64,000 nt of DNA from Prochlorococcus sp. AG-402-A08 (GCA_003279585.1 QCHH01000001.1:124001-188000), one strand, 5' to 3'; shown: positions 17,904 to 27,922, numbered from the stretch's first letter. Notes: generated by a model from the letters alone, not told the origin. A program made the numbers and translations.

Positions 17904-18629
17904 TTGGATTCAGTTTTTTGCACTCAAAATAAATTGAATCCTCTTTTGCTTGAGGCTTTCGAACTTATCAAGAATAAAATAAATTCGTTGACTGATGTGG
18001 CTTCTCTACACATTGACCCTAAGTTGAACAAGATTTACGGCAACCTAAACAAAGAGGAATTATTTATTATCAACGAGTTTTATCAAGCAAAAGGATTTAG
18101 AAAAATTCATTTGGAAGTTGCAAAGCTTGGAAAAACATTGCAAATACTCCATTGTGTCTTTTTCCCTGACCCTTGCTATGAACTTCCCATATTTGGTGCT
18201 GATTTGGTAGTTAATTCAAATAATATTTCCGCCGCCATTCTTGATTTGTCTCCTGTTTGGGAACATTTGCCTGATCATATTAGTTCTCAAATGAGATCTT
18301 TAAAAGTCCCTAAATTTTATGAGCGTCGGAAGCCGCCAGAATGGGGATTTATCTTTTCTCCTTATTTATGCTTTATTCGTCCAGTTGATTTTCTCGAAGA
18401 AAAATTATTTTTAGAACTCATTGATCAGTATTTGTCACTATTGTTGTCCTTATTAGTTAAGGTAGGTGTAGACGATGTTAATTCGTTGGATACAATGAAT
18501 AGACTTAATTATCAAAAACGTTATTGCTTAAATCAAAAACGTAATGATAAAACCAGAAGTATTTTAACTAAATATTTTGGTTCGTCTTGGGCGGATGAAT
18601 ACATAAATAAAATTCTTTTTGAATGTTAG
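17904..18629 (+). CDS. pcyA: Phycocyanobilin:ferredoxin oxidoreductase
   Basis: PcyA reduces biliverdin to phycocyanobilin with ferredoxin electrons. The 241-residue product has the expected catalytic pattern: a Glu in KIHLEVAKLG, a His in QILHCVFFPDP, and the Asp in PIFGADLVV. FARRKP-like substrate segments near the middle (YERRKPPEWG) and the C-terminal SSWADEYINK block also match. The product likely serves as a chromophore for a phytochrome- or phycobiliprotein-type acceptor, as phycobilisomes are not expected in Prochlorococcus. Start is TTG. It overlaps the next gene by 7 nt. Confidence 0.93.
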   Translation: MDSVFCTQNKLNPLLLEAFELIKNKINSLTDVASLHIDPKLNKIYGNLNKEELFIINEFYQAKGFRKIHLEVAKLGKTLQILHCVFFPDPCYELPIFGADLVVNSNNISAAILDLSPVWEHLPDHISSQMRSLKVPKFYERRKPPEWGFIFSPYLCFIRPVDFLEEKLFLELIDQYLSLLLSLLVKVGVDDVNSLDTMNRLNYQKRYCLNQKRNDKTRSILTKYFGSSWADEYINKILFEC

Positions 18630-19540
18630 TTATGTTTAAATATTTATCTTTAAAGTTTTTATTTCTTCTAGGTATAACACCTCTTTGCCTGGTCTTAATT
18701 AGTGGATGTAAAAATAAAGATTTAGAAGTAAATAAAACTCTCAAGGATATTGAAGTTGTTGATAGGATTGAGGGTGTAGCTGCTTTGGGCCAATTAAATC
18801 CTCTTGGTGAAGTAAGAAAATTGGCAGCTCCAAGTAGTGGAAGGGGTGGGACACCAAGATTATCTAAATTATTAATTCGAGAAGGTGACTCTATTACTGA
18901 GGGACAGATCCTAGCGGTTTTTGATAATCGTCCTAAACTTGAAGCTAATTTGAAATCTGCTCAAGCTAATTTAAATATATTAATGAGTGAAATCAGTATA
19001 AAAAAAAGGGAAATTAATAGATATCAAAATCTTGTTGATAAAGGAGCAGTCGCGGAAATTGTTTTAGACAAGATGAAAGACGATTTGTTTATTTCTGAGA
19101 CCAGGATTTTAAGGCTTAAATCTGCTATCGATGCAATTAACGTTGATTTGGAACAAACACAATTAAAAAGTCCAATTGATGGCATTGTTCTGCAAATATT
19201 ATTTCGTGAGGGAGAAAGACCAAATTCGTCTGGAGTAATTAAAGTTGGCGCTAACCAATTAATGGAAGCGCTTATTGAAGTGTATGAATCAGATATAGAC
19301 AGAGTTCAAATGGGTCAAGCTGTTAATTTGATTAGTGAGAATGGAGGATTTAATGGGTCTTTAAGTGGTCAAGTGAGTTTGATCAGCCCACAAGTTAGGC
19401 AAAGAAGAGTGCTTTCAACCGATCCAACTGGCGATGCTGATTCAAGGGTTGTTGAGGTTAGAGTCAAGCTTGATAATTCATCTGCAAAAAAGGTTTCTCA
19501 CTTAACTGGAATGAAAGTCATTGCTCGTTTTCAGCCATAG
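18623..19540 (+). CDS. DevB/HlyD-type membrane fusion lipoprotein
   Basis: The 305-residue product has a lipoprotein signal (FLFLLGITPLCLVLISGC, lipobox LISGC at about residues 26-30). A barrel-sandwich/lipoyl hybrid follows (about 50-90 and 175-205) flanking a coiled coil (about 100-165), then a beta domain. It is the periplasmic adaptor of a DevBCA-type exporter. The start at 18623 overlaps pcyA; an ATG at 18632 is equally possible. The next gene overlaps by one nucleotide. Confidence 0.87.
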   Translation: MLVMFKYLSLKFLFLLGITPLCLVLISGCKNKDLEVNKTLKDIEVVDRIEGVAALGQLNPLGEVRKLAAPSSGRGGTPRLSKLLIREGDSITEGQILAVFDNRPKLEANLKSAQANLNILMSEISIKKREINRYQNLVDKGAVAEIVLDKMKDDLFISETRILRLKSAIDAINVDLEQTQLKSPIDGIVLQILFREGERPNSSGVIKVGANQLMEALIEVYESDIDRVQMGQAVNLISENGGFNGSLSGQVSLISPQVRQRRVLSTDPTGDADSRVVEVRVKLDNSSAKKVSHLTGMKVIARFQP

Positions 19541-20715
19541 TGGAATTAAATAATTTTTTTAAAAAAAGAAAAATACCTCTTGCTTGGCTTTTGCTGACAA
19601 GACAACCCTTGAGAATAATGGTAGCTATTGCAGGAATAGCATTTGCTGGAATATTGATGTTTATGCAATTAGGTTTCAGAGATGGTTTGTTTGACGCAAG
19701 CGTTACTGTTCATAAGTTATTTGATGCAGATCTCGTATTAATTAGTCCTCGCTCAAAAAGTTCAATAAGTATGAGTGGCTTTCCTCGAAGAAGATTAATT
19801 CAAGCCATGGCACATAGGGATGTTGTCGGAACAACTGCTGTTAATTGGAATTTTCTGCTTTGGAGAAACCCTGAAAATTTATCAACAAGATCTATTCTTG
19901 CTTTAGGTTTTGAGCCAAGTAAGCCACTATTGATTGATTCTGATTTTGAAAGAAAGGCTAAAACTCTTAAAAACAAAGGAAGGGTTTTGTTTGATGATCT
20001 TTCCAGAGATGAATTTGGTCCTATCTCTTCATGGTTTCAATCTGGACGTTTGGTTGAAACTGAAGTAGCAGGTAAAAGAGTAAGAGTTTCCGGAATAGTT
20101 AGTTTAGGTCCTTCTTTTGGTGCAGATGGAAACTTAATAACTAGTAGTGAGACATACTTAGAATTATCTCCTGGTAATCCCAAAGGAAGTATTGAAATTG
20201 GTTTGGTAAGGTTAAAGAAGGAATCAGACATTGAGAAAGTTGTTAGATCTTTGAATTTAAGTTTGCCTAGTGACGTTAAGGTTTTGTCTTTGAAATCATT
20301 TATTGATTTTGAAAAGAATTATTGGAAAAGTAGTACATCGATTGGATTTATTTTCACATTGGGAGCTGCAATGGGATTTATTGTTGGGTGTGTAATTGTT
20401 TATCAGATTCTCTATAGCGATGTAAGTGATCATTTACCTGAATATGCAACCTTAATGGCTATGGGTTATAACTTAAGAAGCTTACTAGGAGTTGTAGCTA
20501 GAGAAGGATTAATTCTATCAATTATGGGATATATCCCAGCTTATGTTTCAGGACAAGCTTTATATTCCTTGGTTAGATCATCAACTAAATTACCTGTTGA
20601 AATGAGTTTTACTAGAGCATCAATTATATTTTGCTTGATACTTTTTATGTGCATGGGGTCAGCATTAGCAGCTATGAAAAAATTGGCAGATGCTGATCCT
20701 GCTGAGATTTTTTGA
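19540..20715 (+). CDS. DevC-type ABC transporter permease
   Basis: The 391-residue protein has the FtsX/MacB-like layout: one N-terminal helix (about 25-45), a large extracytoplasmic domain (about 50-265), and three C-terminal helices (about 270-295, 320-345, 355-380). In DevBCA exporters it forms the membrane channel with DevA. Cyanobacterial homologues export glycolipids or other lipids; the cargo here is unknown. Start is GTG, sharing one base with the TAG stop of the upstream gene. Confidence 0.88.
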   Translation: MELNNFFKKRKIPLAWLLLTRQPLRIMVAIAGIAFAGILMFMQLGFRDGLFDASVTVHKLFDADLVLISPRSKSSISMSGFPRRRLIQAMAHRDVVGTTAVNWNFLLWRNPENLSTRSILALGFEPSKPLLIDSDFERKAKTLKNKGRVLFDDLSRDEFGPISSWFQSGRLVETEVAGKRVRVSGIVSLGPSFGADGNLITSSETYLELSPGNPKGSIEIGLVRLKKESDIEKVVRSLNLSLPSDVKVLSLKSFIDFEKNYWKSSTSIGFIFTLGAAMGFIVGCVIVYQILYSDVSDHLPEYATLMAMGYNLRSLLGVVAREGLILSIMGYIPAYVSGQALYSLVRSSTKLPVEMSFTRASIIFCLILFMCMGSALAAMKKLADADPAEIF

Positions 20716-20749
20716 TGAATAAATTTAATCTTTTAATTTTAAATAATTT

Positions 20750-21442
20750 ATGAGAAATATACATAATAATACTTTAAATATTGTTTCTTTGAATCATTGG
20801 TACGGGCATGGAGAAATGAGAAGGCATGTTCTTCAGTCTGTCTCAATGGAAATTTCTCCTGGTGAGGTAGTTTTACTGACGGGTCCTTCTGGATGTGGAA
20901 AAACAACTCTTTTAACTTTGATTGGAGCTCTTCGTAAAGTTCAAGATGGTGACCTCAAAGTTTTTGGTAAACAACTTTTTGGAGCCAGCAGAAAAACTAG
21001 ACAGAATCTTAGAAAAAACATTGGAATGATTTTTCAAGGACATAATCTTTTGAGATGTCTTACCGCCGAACAAAATGTCCAAATGGGTGCTGATCTTTTA
21101 AATGGATTTTCATATAAGGCTAGAAGGGCTCAGTCTAGAGAATGGCTGAGAGCTGTTGGATTAGAAGACCACTTGTCTAAGCTGCCGCATGATTTATCAG
21201 GTGGGCAAAAACAGCGAGTTGCTATTGCCAGAGCACTTGCTGCTAGACCAAAATTATTATTGGCAGATGAACCAACATCTGCTTTAGATAGTTCAACTGG
21301 TAGAGAAATTGTTGATTTGTTGAAAAAACTAGCTTTAGAACAATCCTGTTCAGTCTTGATGGTTACTCATGATCCGAGAATATTGGATGTGGCAGATCGT
21401 CTCTTGCGAATGGAAGATGGCCAAATATTGCCTTCTGTTTAG
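20750..21442 (+). CDS. DevA-type ABC transporter ATP-binding protein
   Basis: The 230-residue ATPase has Walker A GPSGCGKTTLL, Q-loop region GMIFQGHNLL, signature LSGGQKQRVAIARAL, Walker B LLLADEPTSALD and the H-loop MVTHDPR. These LolD/MacB-like features fit the third component of the DevBCA set. It starts with ATG 34 nt after the permease stop and should be cotranscribed. No outer membrane TolC-like protein is in the window. Confidence 0.9.
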   Translation: MRNIHNNTLNIVSLNHWYGHGEMRRHVLQSVSMEISPGEVVLLTGPSGCGKTTLLTLIGALRKVQDGDLKVFGKQLFGASRKTRQNLRKNIGMIFQGHNLLRCLTAEQNVQMGADLLNGFSYKARRAQSREWLRAVGLEDHLSKLPHDLSGGQKQRVAIARALAARPKLLLADEPTSALDSSTGREIVDLLKKLALEQSCSVLMVTHDPRILDVADRLLRMEDGQILPSV

Positions 21443-21480
21443 TAAATTAGTTAGATATAAAATTTGTAGGTACTTTGGTT

Positions 21481-21636
21481 ATGTCCAAAAGAAGAAATCT
21501 TAAGAAAGAGAAGCAAGAGAGAAACAGAGCTTATGCCAGAAAATTTAAGAAGCGTAAGCTTCGCAATGATGGTAGGGGAGAAGGTGCAGGTAATGGTGTT
21601 ACCGGCACTGCAAATAACGGTGGAGCAGCTGATTAA
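21481..21636 (+). CDS. 51-residue basic N-terminus, Gly-rich tail protein
   Basis: The frame begins at an ATG and encodes a strongly basic helix (MSKRRNLKKEKQERNRAYAR and on to KKRKLRNDG) followed by a glycine/alanine/asparagine-rich tail ending GGAAD. Such a charge distribution suggests RNA or ribosome association. It sits 38 nt after the DevA gene, in the same direction. Too short to assign, but composition differs from random AT-rich sequence and looks coding (Arg/Lys clustering, no in-frame stop). Confidence 0.62.
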   Translation: MSKRRNLKKEKQERNRAYARKFKKRKLRNDGRGEGAGNGVTGTANNGGAAD

Positions 21637-21728
21637 TAAATCTCTATTCAAATCAAAAAATATTTTTTTTAAACTCTTTAATTTAAAGTGTTTGAACAAC
21701 AACCTTTGATTTTATTTTGTAATTAAGG

Positions 21729-22661
21729 ATGTTAATTAGCGTTGTCATACCTACTTACAACAGGCTTCCGATCCTAAGAAAGTGTCTAGATGCGTTAGAA
21801 AATCAAATTTTGAATGATGAAATTCACAATTTCGAAATTGTAATAGTGGATGACGGATCAACAGATGGAACAGTTGATTGGCTAGGCAATAATTTTGAGA
21901 GTTATCCTCATTTGAGACTCTTTGAACAACCTCATGGAGGGCCTGCTCTAGGAAGAAATCATGGAGTAGAAAAGTCACAAGGTGATTTAATTGTTTTTAT
22001 AGACAGTGATCTTGTTGTTGATAGATATTTTTTAACTAACCATGTTAATTCTTTGATCACAGCTTGGGAAAAACTTGGTAATCGAAAATGTTTTACCTAT
22101 GGATCTGTCATAAATACTTCTAATTTTAATAATCCAACTTCTGAATCTTTTAAACTTCAAGACTTGTCTTGGGCTTACTTTGCAACTGGAAATGTTGCTA
22201 TAGATAAAAAGGTTTTAGAAAAATCTGGCCTTTTTGATAACTCTTTTCGGTTATATGGTTGGGAAGATTTGGAACTAGGAGAAAGGCTGAGAAATATGGG
22301 AGTTAAACTTATCAAATGTCCAGGAGCTATTGGATATCATTGGCACCCAGCATTAGCTCTTGATCAAATTCCTAAGTTGATTCGAATTGAGAAAGAGAGA
22401 GCAAAGATGGGATTAGTCTTTTATCGAAAGCACCCAACATGGAGAGTTAAATTTATAATTCAATTCACTTTTTTTCATCGTTGCCTTTGGGAATTTTTAA
22501 CTTTTGGTGGACTTATCAATACAAAGACATTAAGACCACTTTTGGCTTTTCTCATAAAGAATGGTCAATCAGGCTTGGCGATGGAATTGTTAAGACTTCC
22601 TCTTAATTTGATTGGAGTGAGACAAATTTTTAGAGAAGCATCATTAATTGGTCTTCGGTGA
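21729..22661 (+). CDS. GT2 family glycosyltransferase
   Basis: The 310-residue enzyme has the GT-A fold motifs: VVIPTYNRLPILRKCLDAL at the start, VDDGSTDGT (nucleotide-sugar binding), FIDSDLVVD (metal DxD variant), and GWEDLELGERL (acid/base ED region). The C-terminal 70 residues hold a hydrophobic stretch that may attach it to the membrane. Sugar and acceptor are unknown; cell envelope polysaccharide is a reasonable guess. Start is ATG. Confidence 0.88.
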   Translation: MLISVVIPTYNRLPILRKCLDALENQILNDEIHNFEIVIVDDGSTDGTVDWLGNNFESYPHLRLFEQPHGGPALGRNHGVEKSQGDLIVFIDSDLVVDRYFLTNHVNSLITAWEKLGNRKCFTYGSVINTSNFNNPTSESFKLQDLSWAYFATGNVAIDKKVLEKSGLFDNSFRLYGWEDLELGERLRNMGVKLIKCPGAIGYHWHPALALDQIPKLIRIEKERAKMGLVFYRKHPTWRVKFIIQFTFFHRCLWEFLTFGGLINTKTLRPLLAFLIKNGQSGLAMELLRLPLNLIGVRQIFREASLIGLR

Positions 22662-22702
22662 ACCATGGTTTGTTAAATTAGTAAAGTAATTTCTAAAACG
22701 CA

Positions 22703-22721
22703 CACCTGACTGTTTCGGGTG
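22703..22721 (+). other. hairpin in the region upstream of rpsB
   Basis: CACCTGA (22703-22709) pairs with TCGGGTG (22715-22721) around CTGTT, a 7-bp stem with one G-T pair. It is not followed by a T-run, so it is unlikely to be a terminator. It probably forms part of the rpsB leader. Confidence 0.45.
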
Positions 22722-22764
22722 ATAAACAAATTTTGATTTTCTAATCATTATTTGATTTATCCCT

Positions 22765-22791
22765 GTTGGGTGGAGGCGAACCCGGAACCCA
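22765..22791 (+). promoter_or_regulatory. candidate S2-responsive leader of rpsB
   Basis: The stretch includes TGGGT (22767-22771), GTGGAGGCGAACCC (22770-22783) and ACCCA (22787-22791). TGGGT can pair with ACCCA, and GGGT alternatively with ACCC, giving competing or pseudoknot pairings directly before the start codon. The GTGGAGGC-N-AACCC core resembles, from memory, the Escherichia coli rpsB leader where S2 represses its own translation. Confidence 0.5.
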
Positions 22792-22800
22792 CAAAAAAAC

Positions 22801-23493
22801 ATGGCTGTAGTTTCTCTCTCAGAGATGATGGAAGCTGGTGCTCACTTCGGGCATCAGACAAGAAGATGGAATCCCAAGATGTCTCGTTACATCTATTCTG
22901 CTCGAAATGGGGTTCATATTATTGATTTAGTTAAAACCGCTGTTTGCATGAACAGCGCATATAAATGGACAAGAGGAGCAGCAAGAAGCGGTAAAAGATT
23001 CCTTTTTGTGGGTACTAAAAAACAAGCTTCAGAAGTAGTTGCTCAAGAAGCTATTAGGTGCGGAGCTTCCTATGTAAATCAAAGATGGTTAGGAGGTATG
23101 CTCACAAATTGGACAACAATGAAAGCAAGAATTGATCGGCTAAAAGATCTCGAAAGAATGGAATCGAGTGGTGCTATTGCAATGCGTCCAAAAAAGGAAG
23201 GAGCCGTATTACGTAGAGAATTAGAACGATTGCAAAAATACTTGGGGGGGCTTAAAGGCATGAGACGACTTCCTGATGTTGTTGTTTTAGTTGATCAAAG
23301 ACGGGAAACAAACGCTGTTCTTGAGGCTAGAAAACTTGATATTCCATTGGTTTCAATGCTTGATACTAATTGTGATCCAGATCTTTGTGAAATCCCAATA
23401 CCATGCAATGATGACGCTGTCCGATCAGTTCAACTCGTGTTGGGGAGATTAGCTGATGCTATCAATGAAGGGAGACACGGCCCAAATGAATAG
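22801..23493 (+). CDS. rpsB: 30S ribosomal protein S2
   Basis: The 230-residue product has the S2 signatures: [20 protein letters not shown] at the N-terminus, [34 protein letters not shown] and [12 protein letters not shown], followed by the DTNCDPD and IPCNDDA motifs. It starts with ATG right after its leader. It is followed by tsf, the usual rpsB-tsf operon. Confidence 0.97.
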   Translation: MAVVSLSEMMEAGAHFGHQTRRWNPKMSRYIYSARNGVHIIDLVKTAVCMNSAYKWTRGAARSGKRFLFVGTKKQASEVVAQEAIRCGASYVNQRWLGGMLTNWTTMKARIDRLKDLERMESSGAIAMRPKKEGAVLRRELERLQKYLGGLKGMRRLPDVVVLVDQRRETNAVLEARKLDIPLVSMLDTNCDPDLCEIPIPCNDDAVRSVQLVLGRLADAINEGRHGPNE

Positions 23494-23550
23494 ATAGCAT
23501 ATTTAGTTAATAAATTATTATTTACCTTTTTTTTTACTACTCAAAATAAA

Positions 23551-24207
23551 ATGGCTGAAATAACAGCAAAACTAGTTAAAGAACTGCGAGATAAGACATC
23601 CGCAGGAATGATGGATTGCAAAAAAGCCCTAATTGAAAATAAGGGTGATATGGATAAGTCTATTGAGTGGTTAAGACAAAAAGGCATTGCCAGCGCCGAA
23701 AAGAAATCAGGCAGAGTTGCTGCTGAGGGCGCCGTAGGGAGTTACATTCATACAGGTTCTCGAGTAGGTGTTCTTCTAGAATTGAACTGTGAGACTGATT
23801 TTGTTGCTAGAGGGGATTTATTCCAAGGGCTTTTGAGAGACCTATCTATGCAAGTGGCCGCTTGTCCAAGTGTTGAATATGTAAGTGTTGATCAAATTCC
23901 AGAATCAATTGCCAATAAGGAGAAAGAAATAGAGATGGGAAGAGATGACCTTTCCGGCAAGCCTGATCAAATAAAAGCTAAAATTGTTGAAGGAAGAATA
24001 GGAAAGAGATTGAAGGAAATGGCGCTCTTAGAACAGCCATTTATAAAAGATAGTTCAATAAATGTTGAAGAGCTAGTAAAACAAGTTGCTGGTAAAATAG
24101 GAGAAAATATTAGGGTTCGTAGATTTACTAGATATACTCTTGGAGAGGGAATAGAGGTCCAAGGATCTGACTTTGCTGAAGAGGTTGCATCAATGACTTC
24201 AAGTTGA
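23551..24207 (+). CDS. tsf: Elongation factor Ts
   Basis: EF-Ts exchanges GDP for GTP on EF-Tu. The 218-residue product has the N-terminal [19 protein letters not shown] motif, an [10 protein letters not shown] segment, and the [12 protein letters not shown] signature (TDFV contacts EF-Tu), then a shortened core and a C-terminal [12 protein letters not shown] tail. The length is typical of cyanobacteria, shorter than enterobacterial EF-Ts. It is 57 nt after rpsB and overlaps the next gene by 4 nt. Confidence 0.97.
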   Translation: MAEITAKLVKELRDKTSAGMMDCKKALIENKGDMDKSIEWLRQKGIASAEKKSGRVAAEGAVGSYIHTGSRVGVLLELNCETDFVARGDLFQGLLRDLSMQVAACPSVEYVSVDQIPESIANKEKEIEMGRDDLSGKPDQIKAKIVEGRIGKRLKEMALLEQPFIKDSSINVEELVKQVAGKIGENIRVRRFTRYTLGEGIEVQGSDFAEEVASMTSS

Positions 24208-25409
24208 TCTTGTCTGAAAAAAAACATTCATTTGATTCTGATTTTGATCCTTTAGATCAAATAAGTTTACTTAAAGAAAAATGTAAAAATATATCTCCTC
24301 ATTTATATAGGGTAAATTCCTTTTATCTAGAGGAGCTAAGAAACTTACTTCCTCAAACTATAAAAACTTCAATATTCTCATTAATTACTGATAGAATTGG
24401 AGACGATTTTGGCTTCTCAACAGTCAGCTCAAGAAAAACTTTTCAATTAAAAATTGATAAATTAGTTTTAGATAATATGTCACTAATAACAATTGAACAT
24501 TTAAATCAATTGGCGAAAAAGATTGATGAAGAAAATTTTCATCATTTAAATAATGCTAAAAATGAAATGTCAAATGTAACAAATATGAAAGATTATTCTG
24601 AAAAATCAGAATCTCATAGTGCTGCTAATTCAATTAACATAAGTTTAATTCCACCATTGGAGAATTTATCAATTATTGAAGGATGGCATGGAGAATTAAA
24701 ATCCCCATATTTACTAGATGATAAAGAACCATATTTTAAAAGTAAAATATCAGAAAGTGAAGATCTAATTAACAATATAAACAATGAATATGATTCATCA
24801 AAAGATGATGTTAAGAATTCCGATGCCTTTAATTTAAGGAGTAGCGATATTGAAATTCTACAATCAATATTTGCATTGACAGATGAATCCAATGGAAGTG
24901 ATATAAATTCAAAAACAGAAGATTCATCTCATGACTCTAGCTCTTGTGAAGATGTGAAAAATAATAGATTTTTACCACAATCACCAATTGGACTATATGA
25001 GTGGATGATTTCCATAGATAAAGCTTTGGTCCGAAGACTGCGTAACCTTTCACATTCCATTAATACTGAGCTTTTAAAATCTGGCTTGGTAAATACACTT
25101 GTTCCAATTAATATTTTAGATGCTGCATTGTCAGGTCAATTAATTTCTTCAAAATCTATATCAAATATTCTTACTTTTAAATTACCATCGAATAATCCAT
25201 TGGCTTCTGCCGGATTAGATATTGATTGCTTATTAATTACCCCTTCGGATATGGAATTTGATAATCCAAGACTTAGAAAAAGTAGAGCCAATATTAAACA
25301 TTATCAAAATGTACTGTTGGGTATGATTAAACAACAACGTTATTGGCAAGGCCGCTCCATAGCAGAAGAGGTTAATAAAGAATGGTGGAAAGATACAACA
25401 AAAATCTAA
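24204..25409 (+). CDS. 401-residue protein of unknown function
   Basis: The N-terminal 100 residues are helical and charged. Residues about 180-265 are low-complexity, rich in Ser/Asp/Asn (for example [20 protein letters not shown]) and probably disordered. The C-terminal 140 residues look folded and conserved in style ([40 protein letters not shown]). I recognise no family. It starts at a TTG overlapping the tsf stop (or TTG at 24210) and overlaps recG by 28 nt, so it belongs to the rpsB-tsf-recG transcript. Confidence 0.8.
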   Translation: MILSEKKHSFDSDFDPLDQISLLKEKCKNISPHLYRVNSFYLEELRNLLPQTIKTSIFSLITDRIGDDFGFSTVSSRKTFQLKIDKLVLDNMSLITIEHLNQLAKKIDEENFHHLNNAKNEMSNVTNMKDYSEKSESHSAANSINISLIPPLENLSIIEGWHGELKSPYLLDDKEPYFKSKISESEDLINNINNEYDSSKDDVKNSDAFNLRSSDIEILQSIFALTDESNGSDINSKTEDSSHDSSSCEDVKNNRFLPQSPIGLYEWMISIDKALVRRLRNLSHSINTELLKSGLVNTLVPINILDAALSGQLISSKSISNILTFKLPSNNPLASAGLDIDCLLITPSDMEFDNPRLRKSRANIKHYQNVLLGMIKQQRYWQGRSIAEEVNKEWWKDTTKI

Positions 25410-27922
25410 GCAGTAGTGATTCAAAATATAATCCTGATAGCAAGTCAAGTGATCTAATAACTTGGATCCGATCTTTACAGCAATCTTTAACAGTTGAGGT
25501 CGATCACGGGTTCACAAATATTCAAGGGAGAACAAATAGATTTTCTTACTTTGTAAGTGGATATTTATTAGGTGGCCCTTCCAAAGATTTTAACGAGTGT
25601 GATTTATCTAAATTAAAGGAATTAGCTTTAAGTTTTGAAAAATATTCAACCATGTCTACTGAAGATAGACGTAGGCTAATAGTTAAGACAAGGCAGGTTC
25701 TTCATAATCTATACAAATACCAAGAAGGTACAGAGATAACAGAGTCAATAAAATTAAAGATAAGAAGACCGGATGACTCTATTGTCTATAAGAGAAATTC
25801 TTTGAAAGATTCAATAAGTTTAGGTAGTCCGATTTCAGCTATTAAGGGCGTGGGGCCTAAACAAGCTGAGAGATTGTCCTCTTTGGGTCTTATTTTAATT
25901 CGCGACCTCATAAATTATTTTCCTCGTGATTATGTTGATTACACTTCTTTGAAAACTATAGATAAAAGTCAAGCTGGTCAGAATGTTACGATCGTCGCAA
26001 AAATTAGACGATGTAGTTCATTTAAAAGTCCTAAAAATCCAAATCTTTCAATTCTTGAGTTGTTGATAAAAGACAAGACAGGAGGTATGAAAGTTACTAG
26101 ATTTTTTGCAGGTCGCCGAAATAGCAGTATTGCGTATGTGAAATCTCAGCAAAGTTTGTACTCTGTTGGCGCGACTGTTGCGGTAAGCGGGCTAGTTAAA
26201 GAAAGTAAATATGGCAAATCATTAATTGATCCTTTAATAGAAATTATCGATAGTCCTAATAGTTATTTAAAATCAAGAACTATTGGCCGGATATTTCCTG
26301 TTTATTCTCTAACTGAAGGAATTACCGCTGATAAATTCAGAGATCTTGTTCAATCGATACTTCATTTGACATCTGACATAGAAGAGCCACTTCCGAAAGA
26401 TACATTAAAAAGACTTGACCTCCCTACCAAGAAAAAAGCTTTTTTCAATATTCATAATCCTGAGAATTCGAAAATTTTAGCTAAATCAAAAAGAAGAATT
26501 GTATTCGAAGAGTTTTTATTGCTGCAGCTTAGTCTTCTTTTAAGACGTGATTTACATAAGAAACGTAATTCTCCTCAATTAAATATTGGGCTAACTAGCA
26601 ATAGCCTAGTTGCTAAATTTTTGAGTATTCTGCCTTTCTCACTCACAGATGCACAAAAAAGGGTTTTGAAGGAAATTGATTTAGATATAGTCAAATCCGA
26701 ACCAATGTCTCGACTATTACAAGGAGATGTAGGGAGTGGAAAAACCGTTATTGCTATTTCAGCACTCCTCTCTGCAGTCCAATCAGGATGGCAGGGGGCT
26801 TTTATGGCGCCAACTGAGGTGCTTGCTACACAACATTATCAAACACTGAGTAAATGGATTCCTCAACTTGAATTAAACGTTGATCTATTAACTGGTTCCA
26901 CCCCCAAGTCTCGACGTAAAGAAATTCTTACTGATTTAGTAAATGGATCTACAAAAATTCTTGTAGGAACTCATGCATTATTTGAAGACCCAGTTGTCTT
27001 TGAGCGACTTGGTCTTGTAGTTGTAGATGAGCAGCATCGCTTTGGTGTTAAGCAGAGGAACAAACTTTTGAATAAAGGCTTACAACCACATTTGCTCACG
27101 ATGACTGCTACACCCATTCCTAGAACCTTGGCACTTACTCTGCATGGTGACCTCGATGTAAGTCAATTAGATGAGCTCCCCCCTGGTCGAACGCCCATCA
27201 ATACTAAGTTGATATCACCAAAAGATAAAAAGTATGCATATGATTTAATAAGGAGTGAAATCAATAAAGGACATCAAATTTATGTTGTTCTACCTTTAAT
27301 CGAAGAATCAGAAAAACTTGAACTTAGCTCAGCTGTTGACGTATATCATAAATTGTCTACTGAAATTTTTTCTGATTTTACTGTTGAATTACTCCATGGC
27401 AAAATGAAGAACATTGAAAAGCAAGAGGTCATTCGTAATTTTCTTAACAAAAAAAGTGACATATTAGTGTCTACTACAGTTATAGAAGTAGGTGTTGATG
27501 TTCCAAATGCCAGTGTGATGCTAATAGAAGATTCTGATCGTTTTGGACTTGCTCAATTGCATCAATTAAGGGGACGTGTTGGGAGGGGAGCGTCCAAGTC
27601 ATACTGTCTGTTGAGCCATCAAAATAAAAACAGATTATCCAGACAAAGATTAGAAGTTTTGGTTAATTCAAATGACGGATTTGAAATCTCAGAAATTGAC
27701 TTGCGTTTTCGTGGACCAGGACAAGTCTTAGGAACTAAACAATCGGGGTTGCCTGATTTCGCCCTAGCATCATTAGCTGATGATGCTGATGTACTTGAAC
27801 TTGCCCGGAATGAGGCTCGTGATATTTTAAATTCTGATCCTGATCTTACAAATAACTCTATGCTTCGTTCGCTAATCAAAGAACAGTGGCAGAGATTAAA
27901 AATTGGTAATAAATTAAATTAA
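25382..27922 (+). CDS. recG: ATP-dependent DNA helicase RecG
   Basis: RecG remodels stalled replication forks and Holliday junctions. The 846-residue protein has an N-terminal cyanobacterial extension (about 1-150), a wedge/OB domain starting at ISAIKGVGPKQAERLSSLG, and helicase motifs: I QGDVGSGKT, Ia MAPTEVLATQHY, II VVDEQHRFG (DEQH), III MTATPIPRTL, V/VI TTVIEVGVDVPNA and QLRGRVGRG. The C-terminal RFRGPGQVLGTKQSG is the RecG signature. The ATG at 25382 overlaps the upstream gene; later starts are possible in the extension. Confidence 0.95.
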   Translation: MVERYNKNLSSSDSKYNPDSKSSDLITWIRSLQQSLTVEVDHGFTNIQGRTNRFSYFVSGYLLGGPSKDFNECDLSKLKELALSFEKYSTMSTEDRRRLIVKTRQVLHNLYKYQEGTEITESIKLKIRRPDDSIVYKRNSLKDSISLGSPISAIKGVGPKQAERLSSLGLILIRDLINYFPRDYVDYTSLKTIDKSQAGQNVTIVAKIRRCSSFKSPKNPNLSILELLIKDKTGGMKVTRFFAGRRNSSIAYVKSQQSLYSVGATVAVSGLVKESKYGKSLIDPLIEIIDSPNSYLKSRTIGRIFPVYSLTEGITADKFRDLVQSILHLTSDIEEPLPKDTLKRLDLPTKKKAFFNIHNPENSKILAKSKRRIVFEEFLLLQLSLLLRRDLHKKRNSPQLNIGLTSNSLVAKFLSILPFSLTDAQKRVLKEIDLDIVKSEPMSRLLQGDVGSGKTVIAISALLSAVQSGWQGAFMAPTEVLATQHYQTLSKWIPQLELNVDLLTGSTPKSRRKEILTDLVNGSTKILVGTHALFEDPVVFERLGLVVVDEQHRFGVKQRNKLLNKGLQPHLLTMTATPIPRTLALTLHGDLDVSQLDELPPGRTPINTKLISPKDKKYAYDLIRSEINKGHQIYVVLPLIEESEKLELSSAVDVYHKLSTEIFSDFTVELLHGKMKNIEKQEVIRNFLNKKSDILVSTTVIEVGVDVPNASVMLIEDSDRFGLAQLHQLRGRVGRGASKSYCLLSHQNKNRLSRQRLEVLVNSNDGFEISEIDLRFRGPGQVLGTKQSGLPDFALASLADDADVLELARNEARDILNSDPDLTNNSMLRSLIKEQWQRLKIGNKLN

